Origin: Tenrec ecaudatus
Taxonomy: Eukaryota; Chordata; Mammalia; Afrosoricida; Tenrecidae
Direction: 5' to 3'
Length of the DNA stretch: 64,000 bases
Assembly: GCF_050624435.1 (NCBI RefSeq)
Contig: NC_134535.1
Location: forward strand, 73,404,494 to 73,468,493
In this document: positions 57,127 to 64,000 of the stretch, one piece after another
Layout: every line of letters starts with the position of its first letter
Numbering within the stretch: the first letter of the stretch is position 1
Made by a program: the position numbers and the translations under genes
The notes under the pieces: model-generated
What the model saw: only the letters and a program-made list of their open reading frames with translations
Told to the model about the DNA's origin: nothing
The model's database searches: none

Positions 57127-57186
57127 AGGAGCCCTAGCAGTCCAGTGGTTAAAATCTCAGCTACTAACTGATAAGTCACAATGTGA

Positions 57187-57220
<34 letters not shown>

Positions 57221-57312
57221 AGCTTCTCCTCAGGAGCAAGATGCTGCAGTCTGCTCTGTGACAATTTGCAGCCTTGGGAACCTTGAGAAGCAGTTTGAGT
57301 TGGAATCAAGTT
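57127..57312 (+). mobile_element. AfroSINE-type SINE with (CA)n inside
   Basis: Head 'aggagccctagcagtccagtggtta', middle replaced by a 32-base (CA)16 tract at 57188-57219, then 'ccagcttctcctcaggagcaagatg'. The CA run sits where the B-box/Thr-loop region should be. Confidence 0.8.
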
Positions 57313-57497
57313 GACAATATAAGAGGCTTTCTTATATTGCTGGGAGCAGGAAGGGATAGATAAAAATTATATATCTCGTTTCCAAAGCAATTTGCTATCA
57401 AGAGCCTTGACCATAAAATTTCACTTTGGGGAACCTATCCTGAAGGATTTGTCTAAAAGGCATAGTCTCAAGTGTGCATTCTCAAAATATTTCTCCC

Positions 57498-57890
57498 CAA
57501 AATTCACTCATATGAAAGTTGAATAAGGAAGACTGAAGAAGAGCTGATGCCTTTTCATTGCGGTGCCGGTGAGGAAACTTGAAAGTACCATGGACTGCCA
57601 AAAGAACCAGCAAACCTGTCTTAAAGAGAAGGATGGCAAGACTTCAGCTCATGGACTTTGAACATGTCATCAGGAAAGACCGGTCCCTGGAGAAGGACAT
57701 CATGCTTAATAAAATAGTGAGGCAGTAAAAGAGGAAGTCCCTCAGTGAGATGGACTGACACAGTGGGATGCAACAATGGACTCAAGCAGAGGAACAAAGG
57801 GGAGGACGGCCCAGGACCAGGAAGTATTTTATTCTGTTGTGCACAACAAGGTCACTATGGATTGGAACTGATTGATGGCATCAACAACAA
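57498..57890 (+). mobile_element. RTE LINE 3' end
   Basis: Sense RTE: 'gaaagttgaataaggaagactgaagaag', 'accatggactgccaaaagaacc', 'gaccggtccctggagaaggacatcatgc', tail 'ggaactgattgatggcatcaacaacaa'. Confidence 0.85.
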
Positions 57891-58121
57891 AGCTCACTGA
57901 GCACTCTGACCCTGCAGCTTGCTTTCTTTCTCTTCCCCTCTGGCTATCACGCTCTTGTATTTTCAAAATCTCTTTTCCTCTACTGATCACAAGGATTCTT
58001 ATTCCCCAGGAGAGAAAAACAAGGCAAATGAAGAATCCTCCTTAGCAAGATGGACAATGATGAAACTTACACCTCTTTATGCAAATATAATAATAATAAT
58101 CACCTCCTTTTTCTTAAAGAG
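57891..58121. other. No recognised feature
   Basis: Short unique stretch with an (ATA)n run near 58086-58103. Confidence 0.45.
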
Positions 58122-58250
58122 TATCTGATCACAAAATATTTAATGCTCTGAGCATGAAGACATCCTGCCTGATTCTTATTTTCCTAATTTTACCACATTT
58201 TTTATGCAGCAAATATTTATTAAACACCTACTATGTTCCAGGTTGTGAGA
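58122..58250. repeat. ~130-bp repeat, copy 1
   Basis: 'tatctgatcacaaaatattta' through 'aaacacctactatgttccaggttgtgag'. A second copy is at 60886-61014. The last 30 bases resemble the common L2/MIR 3' end, the rest does not. Confidence 0.7.
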
Positions 58251-58545
58251 CAATGTTGGCTCAGTGGTAGAATTCTTGTCTTCCATGTAGGAAAGCCAAG
58301 CTCAATTCCTGGTCAATGTGCCCCAGGCATAGCCACTACTCATCTGCCAGTGGAGACTTACATCGTTCTATGACGTTGGAATAGATTTCAGCACAGGCCT
58401 TCCAGAAAGGCCTGGTAACCTAAAAAAATCCAATAATGAAAACCCTATGGATGATAACAGACACAATCGATTATGAGGATGGCACAGGACCAGGCAGTGT
58501 TTCTATCCTTTGTACAGAGAGTTGCTATGAGTCAGCTGCAACAAC
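58251..58545 (+). mobile_element. AfroSINE with tRNA-Gly-like head
   Basis: 'ggctcagtggtagaattcttg...aagctcaattcctggtcaatg' follows a tRNA-Gly gene (GCATTGG..., A box TGGTAGAATTC, B box GGTTCGATTCC) closely, though mutated. The body ('ttccagaaaggcctgg', 'aatgaaaaccctatggatgataac', 'gcacaggaccaggcagtgtt') and tail ('gctatgagtcagctgcaac') match the RTE ends. Confidence 0.85.
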
Positions 58546-58709
58546 ATGTGCCAGGTAGAAGTGCTAAGTTAGGTAGAGTCTACACTTAGTGGAAGAGGTA
58601 GACAAGAAAACAGGAGAATGACATTATCAAACTTATGTTTTGAAAGAATCAACCAGGCTGTAACAGTAGGGCAGAAGTGAAGATCAGTTACTCTTTAAGA
58701 GTTTAATTG

Positions 58710-59057
58710 TAAGGGGTGATACTGGGAGATTAGAGGGTGAGTGGTTTGAAAAGGGGGAACCGATTACAAGGATCTACATGTGACCTCCTCCCTGGGGGAC
58801 GGACAACAGAGAAGGGGGTGAAGGGAGACGCCGGATAGGGCAAGATATGACAAAATAATAATTTATAAATTATCAAGGGCTCATGAGGGAGGGGGGAGCG
58901 AGGGAAAAAAAGAGGACCTGATGCAAAGGGCTTAAGTGGAGAGCAAATGCTTTGAAAATGATTAGGGCAAAGAATATACAGATGTGCTTTATACAATTGA
59001 TGTATGTGTATGTATGGATTGTGATAAGAGTTGTATGAGCCCCTAATAAAATGTTTT
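58710..59057 (+). mobile_element. L1 3' end, 16-bp target duplication
   Basis: Sense L1 3'UTR from 'aaggggtgatactgggag' to 'gagcccctaataaaatg'. TTTAAGAGTTTAATTG flanks at 58694-58709 and 59058-59073. There is almost no A-tail between AATAAAATG and the right duplication. Confidence 0.87.
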
Positions 59058-59099
59058 TTTAAGAGTTTAATTGAAGTATTTTGAGCCTCTTTCATTGGG

Positions 59100-59396
59100 T
59101 GCATACATATGTATGACAGCTTGTCCTCTTGTGCAAATGACCTTTACTCACTAAATAATGTCTTTGTCTCTTATGCTCAATTTTGCCTTCCAGTCTATTT
59201 TATCAGATTTTAATATTGCCATTCCTGCTCTTGTTTCATTGCTGTTATCAAGATATCTTCCATCCTATAATTTTTAACCTAGTTTTTTCGTTTTGTCTAT
59301 GATGTATTTCTTTTAGACAGGACACTGGTAGGACCTGTTTAATTATCCATTTTTTTTGCTAGTCTCTGTCTCTTGATTGGTGCATTAATTCTTTTA
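59100..59396 (-). mobile_element. Ancient L1, left part
   Basis: Antisense old L1: 'cttttatgctcaattttgcc'-like start, 'ttttaatattgccattcctgctc', 'ctgtctcttgattggtgcatt'. Interrupted by a young L1 end. Confidence 0.55.
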
Positions 59397-59410
59397 CATT
59401 CAGTGCAATT

Positions 59411-60269
59411 TTTTTAAATCATTTTATTAGGGACTCATACAACTCTTGTCACAATCCATACATACATCAATTGTGTAAAGCACATTTGTACATTCATTGC
59501 CCTCATCATTCTCAAAACATTTGCTCTACACCTAAGCCCCTGCCATCAACTCCTCATTTTTCCCTCCCTCTCCACTCTCCTCTCCCTAATGAATCCTTGA
59601 TAATTTATAAATTATTATTTTGTCATATCTTGCCCTGTCCAACGTCTCCCTTCACCAACTTTCCTGTTGTCCGTGCCCCAGGCAGAAGGTCACATGTTGA
59701 TCCTTATAATTGGTTCCCCCTTTCCAACCCACCCTCCTTCCACCCTCCCAGTATCGCCACTCTCACCACTGGTCCTGAAGGGATCATCCACCCTGGATTC
59801 CCTGCATCTCCAGTTTCTATCTGTACCAGTGCACATCCTCTAGTCTAGCCAGATTTGTATGGTAGAATTGGGATCATGACAGTGGGAAGGAGGATGCATT
59901 TAGGAATTCGAGGAAAGTTGTATTTTTCATTGTTGCTACATTGCACCCTGACTGACTCGTCTCCTCTCTGAGACCCTTCTGTAAGGGAATGTCCAGTGGC
60001 CTACAAATGGGCTTTGGGTCTCCACTCTGCACTTCCCCCTCATTCACTATGATATGATTTTTCGTTCTGATGATGCCCTATATCTGATTCCTTCGACACA
60101 TCATGGTTGCACAGGCTGGTGTGCTTCTTTCATGTGGGCTTTGTTGCTTCTGAGCTAGATGACCGCTTGTTTACCTTCAAGCCTTTAAGACCCCAGATGC
60201 TATATCTTTTGATAGCCGGGCACCATCAGGTTTCTTCACCATATTTGCTTATTCACCCACTTAGTCTTC
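59411..60269 (-). mobile_element. L1 3' end, 14-bp target duplication
   Basis: Antisense L1 3'UTR from 'ttttaaatcattttattaggg' to 'cacccacttagtcttc'. CATTCAGTGCAATT (59397-59410) and CATTCAGTGTAATT (60270-60283) flank it, one mismatch. Confidence 0.88.
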
Positions 60270-60885
60270 CATTCAGTGTAATTATTGATAGGTATGAACG
60301 TTTTGTTATCATTTTGTTGTGTGTGATTTTTCGGTGGTGCTGGGGTGTTTTGGTGGTTTTGTTTTTGAGAGGTGGATTGTTTTTTTGTTTGTTTTTTAAT
60401 TTCACATAATTTTCTGTGCTGAGTTCATTTTGTTTGTGGATTTTCTTCATTGCTGCTGTTTTAGTGTCTACTAAATCTTTTTAATTGCCCTCTTTTTTAT
60501 TTTGAAGATGTTTATTTTTACTTTGAATACTGGGTTGATTTCTGGGTGTTGTCATATATTTTAATCTTAGATTATTGTTCATAGCTCTTGATTCTCTGTC
60601 CAAAAGAAATTCCCTTAGTATTTCCTATCCAGTTGATCTGGTTTGTTTGTTTTTTAATTCTTTATTTATTTTTATCTGGAAATATCCTAATTTCATGTCT
60701 TATCTGATGGACAATTTCACTGAGTATATGATTGCTTGTTAGTTTTTTTCTTTCAGAAGTCTATCTAGATGGCTTCCCATTGCTTTCTTGCCCACATGGT
60801 CTCTGATGAGAAATTAGAGTTTTGTCTTATTGGTTCCCCTTTAGATGTAACTTCTCACTTTTCCTTAGATGCTTTCTTGGATAGT

Positions 60886-61014
60886 ATCTGATCACAAAGT
60901 ATTTAATGCTCTGACGCTTGAAGATATCCTATCTGATTCTTCTCTTCCTAGTTTTACATTTTTTTATGCAGCATATATTTATTAAACACCTACTGTGTTC
61001 CAGGTTGTAAGGTT
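60886..61014. repeat. ~130-bp repeat, copy 2
   Basis: 'tatctgatcacaaagtattta' through 'cctactgtgttccaggttgtaag', about 85 percent alike to 58122-58250 by eye. Confidence 0.7.
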
Positions 61015-61036
61015 ATCTTTGGTTTTTGAAATTTTA

Positions 61037-61114
61037 CCATATATACTTGTGTATAAGCTGAGTTTTGCAACACCTCGGCTGATATTCTGGTTGGCTTATA
61101 CTCGAGTGTATAGG
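61037..61114. mobile_element. Short palindromic (MITE-like) element
   Basis: 78 bases. Left end CCATATATACTTGTGTATAAGC; right end, inverted, CCTATACACTCGAGTATAAGC. These are 20-22-base inverted repeats with about five mismatches around a short loop. The 'ctcgagtataagcc' motif is known to me from DNA-transposon-like repeats of vertebrates, but I cannot name the family. Confidence 0.6.
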
Positions 61115-61495
61115 TATGATATTTTGTGGTGATTCTCCTTTGGGGTTTGTTCAGCTTCTTAAATGTATATCTTCTTGTCTTTCATTATGTTAAAGATGCT
61201 TTCTTTCAATGATTCTTTAATAACTTTCTCTGTATTCTTTGTTTTTTCTTCCTTTTCTGGAATTCTGATCACCTGCAAAGTATCCCTCTGAATGGTGACC
61301 CATATAATTCTTAGATTTTCTTTGGATTCATCCCTATCCCCCATCGCCAGCAACCCAATTTGTCTAATATTGAGAGATTTGGTTCCAAGACCACTAATTT
61401 GGCTTTTCATTGGTTCACTTCTACTTCTGTGCCTTTCAATTCATTATCTAGTTCTTAAATCTTATTATTAATCTTCTGGGTTTCTATTTGCGGTT

Positions 61496-61993
61496 TGAAT
61501 TAGTCTGAGTTGACTAGAGAAACAAATTCATTGACACTCATATTGTGTAAGAGAGAATTTTCTATTAAAGAACAATTGTATATTAAGAAACATCCCAGTC
61601 CAGTCCAGATCAAGTCCATAAGTCCTATATTATTCCATATGACTGATACTAGTTCATAAATTCCTCTTCAGACTCACACAACACATGCAATGATCCTGAA
61701 TGCACGAAGATCACAGGCCAATGGATGGAAAGTCTTGTGTGTCCAGTGGTGGTGGAAGCATCTCAGTGCTGGTGTGGGTCTCCACGTGGTTCCTCCAGCT
61801 TCAGGCCTCTAGCTCCGACAGTGTAGCTCCATGTGACTTACCAACAGGAAGGTGTAGCAGAGAGAGAGTGTGTCTGGCCGCCAGTGAGCTATTTCTCTCC
61901 ATTGCACCTACAAATGAGGTCATCAGGCTGCCACCTGATTGACAGGCTAAACACCCCTTTCTCAAGTTGACAGTAGATTATGTAACTGCCACA
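61496..61993 (-). mobile_element. LTR-like element, copy C
   Basis: Starts TGAATTAGTCTGAGTTGACT and ends AACTGCCACA, aligning in inverse with copies A (4828) and B (6940): 'agaaacaaattcattgacactcata', 'cttcagactcacacaacacatgcaatgatcc', 'ggccaatggatggaaagtc', 'cctgattgacaggct'. It sits inside the ancient L1. Target duplication not clear. Confidence 0.65.
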
Positions 61994-62600
61994 CTGCTTT
62001 TGTATAGTTTCTAATTTTCACTCATTTTGTCAATTTGTTTCATAGTGTTTTCTGAATTCTATTAAAGTTTGTCTCTGTTTTCTGTGATTTTATAGATATT
62101 TATCTGAATTAGTTAAAGGAATCTTAATATAATTATTCTGAATTTTCATCAGGTGGTTCCAAAGCCTGAGAAAGGTTTTATGACCTACATTTGTCACTCT
62201 TTTGAGTCACTCTCACTCTGTCTTGTTTCTTTATGTGAACTGAAATGTTGTGCTGTTTTTGAGACATGGTGGTATTGCGTATTTGTATTTACTTGATGAT
62301 TATATGCTGGTGAACCCTTAGCCACTCACCACTTGACCCCTTGTGGTTGCAATGGAGAATGTAGCATATACTAGCAGTTCTCTGTTCCCTGTTCGTGTAG
62401 GACAGGTGAGCTTGGATTGGTTTTTGGGGTGTGAAAATAGGTTGGTCTGACTCTAGAAGAGGTGGGTGTGGTTGGGCCATGTGGGCATGGTTGCTATTTC
62501 TAGTCACCTGGGACAAGGTGAAAACAAAGCAAAAAATTAAGAGAAACACACACACCCACACACACAAATAAGCAACAACGAAAAATAAACTAATTTTTTA
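61994..62600 (-). mobile_element. Ancient L1, right part (tentative)
   Basis: T-rich text continuing the style of the old L1 ('tttctaattttcactcattttgtc', 'ctgtgattttatagatatttatctg'). The border is soft. Confidence 0.4.
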
Positions 62601-64000
62601 AAGTCCAAGGTGGAGGGGGAGGAGATAAACAACAGCAAGAAGTAATTTAACACCCAAATTTTAAAACAAGAAAAGGAAAAGAGAGAGAAGGAAAAAATGA
62701 ACAGCGAAAGAAAACAAATACAATAAGCAAAACTACAAGGGTGTGCGAATTAAAAAGCAAGATAGAAAAGAAAAATAACCAAGCAAAAAATAATAAATAA
62801 AGAAAGGGGGAAGGAGAAAAGAAAGAAAAGGGAAATCAGAGGAAGGATCAAACACAGAGAAGGGAAATAAAAAACAAACAAGGAAAGGTGAAAACTCGGG
62901 CAGGAGCAGAACTCAGAAAGTGCCAGGGTGCCCAGTATAGGTCTGTGCCCTTTGCTAGCCAGACCTCACTGGTGTGGGGGGATTTGAGGGGGTGCGGGAC
63001 CATCTTAGATTAATTAATTCCTTGACAGCCTGGCTGTTATCAGCAGTCAGGAACCTGCTCCAGAAGGACTTTGTGCCTGTTCACCTAATTCCTAGAAAGG
63101 AACTCTTTTTGACCCAGGGGACAGTCAGGGGCAAGGTAGATGGTCTGGAAGCCTCGCCCGCAAGGGTGGCCAGCAACAGGCCAGCTGTCTGACTCTGCTT
63201 CTGCTCTTCTGATGAGACAGAGTTCAAGTGCGTCCAGACACACGGGTAGCTAGTACACCAGGCACCAATCCACCCGTCACTGGCAGAGATGGGACGGGGC
63301 AGGGAACGGATAGCCAGTAGATAAAGAAATGAAGTTGGGAACTGGTCACTCCTGTGATTACCAGGAGACTGTGAGAAATAGGGGAGGATCCACCTTCCTC
63401 GTCATTCACCAGTGAACAAGCGGAATTGATTATGGTCTTGCTGGTTCTGGCCAATTTGACAATTCATCCATCTGAATTCTCTCTGGTTACTCTTGTTCAG
63501 CTTTTTCTGCTGATCAGTATTCAATTCTCTTCCCTGTCCTTTCTCCTAAAGTTCAGGGCTCCAGGATTGGCATTCATATCTGTATTATCTGGTCTGTCAA
63601 ACCTATATACATTTGTGGTTATGCCCTACTCTCTCTCCCACTCTCATTCAGCCTCTGTGTCTACTCAGATGTCTACTGTTAGATCACCATTATTGCAGGA
63701 TTGTGTATATAACAGTATTTACCTATGGCGTCTTTAACTCTTGCACTCACCCCAGTGTTTTCCCCTGCTTCCACCTTTTTTGGGGGGATGAGGGTGGGAT
63801 CAAGGCAGAGGTCAGAGTTCATAAAAGAGTCCATAACAAACGTTGAAAACAAAGTTCTCATGTGAAGCATAACAATGCTTTCCCTGATTTTGTACACTTC
63901 TGTTAGTCACTTTCTCAGTGTTAGAAATACTACAAAATAGGAGAAATAGCTCCATTTAAGGTAGAGATTTACCTAGGTGATCATTCTGACATATGTCAAG
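62601..64000. other. No recognised gene
   Basis: A purine-rich stretch (62620-62900, A/G-rich GAAAAGGAAA-type) followed by mixed unique sequence to the window end. ORFs of 72-103 codons at 62974 and 63426 have no recognisable domain. Confidence 0.45.

Larger units (their letters stand above)
60284..61495 (-). mobile_element. Ancient L1, middle part
   Basis: Continues the old antisense L1 ('catggtctctgatgagaaatt', 'tctttcattatgttaaagatg', 'gaattctgatcacctgcaaag'). It contains two smaller insertions at 60886-61014 and 61037-61114 and is cut at 61495 by an LTR. Recognition is by general L1M-like wording, so the family is uncertain. Confidence 0.5.

Noticed and set aside
58251..58320. Possible tRNA-Gly gene
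   Set aside because: The cloverleaf is mutated and it continues into a SINE body and tail, so it is a SINE head.

Overview
This window looks like a gene-poor stretch of a placental mammal genome, most probably from an afrotherian (elephant, hyrax, tenrec or aardvark kind of lineage). The case for Afrotheria rests on repeats recognised by eye: an RTE/BovB-type LINE in several copies, tRNA-headed SINEs of the AfroSINE type whose 3' tails match the RTE tail, and a lineage-style L1 with an unusually long 3' untranslated region. I cannot fix the species. No intact protein-coding gene, rRNA, tRNA gene, CRISPR array or prokaryotic feature is visible, and nearly all open reading frames are short chance ORFs inside repeats.

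Layout. 1-6300 is a nest: RTE LINE pieces (minus strand) are split by a processed SLC25A5 (ADP/ATP carrier) pseudogene, by older L1 sequence and by an LTR. 6300-9470 holds a solo LTR with a clear 5-bp target duplication, a SINE and a MIR. 9473-12290 is a long L1 3'UTR (with a 27-bp minisatellite and a ~250-bp internal duplication) next to an RTE end, followed by L2. 14195-16056 has an RTE split by a solo LTR with a perfect 6-bp duplication, then a SINE and a mariner remnant. 16743-22260 has an MLT1-like LTR split by L1, then a large RTE split by L1 ends and an LTR. 22754-23763 is an L1 insertion carrying two L1 3' ends. 24900-29000 is SINE-rich with a long polypyrimidine microsatellite. 30418-31516 is an L1 insertion that appears to carry a 3' transduction. 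31670-32578 is a decayed mariner. 34075-37376 holds L1 and RTE ends. 37390-44900 is mostly unique sequence with SINEs. 44938-48582 has an LTR and the best-preserved L1, with a 16-bp duplication and an ORF2 remnant. 49178-49646 is a gammaretrovirus-style solo LTR. 52667-52927 is an RPL37A processed pseudogene. 57127-62000 is again a nest of SINEs, RTE, L1 ends, an old L1, a short palindromic element and an LTR.

How the parts relate. Autonomous elements (L1, RTE) supplied the machinery. L1 is the expected source of the two gene retrocopies and of the many 5'-truncated L1 ends. RTE is the expected driver of the SINEs, which share its tail. Target-site duplications read directly from the sequence allow several insertions to be ordered in time. 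I found no convincing new functional system. The most notable items are the L1 3' transduction, the double-ended L1 insertion, the long and variable L1 3'UTR, a TG/CA LTR family with at least four copies here, and two copies of a mariner. All family names come from memory of repeat families, not from a database search.
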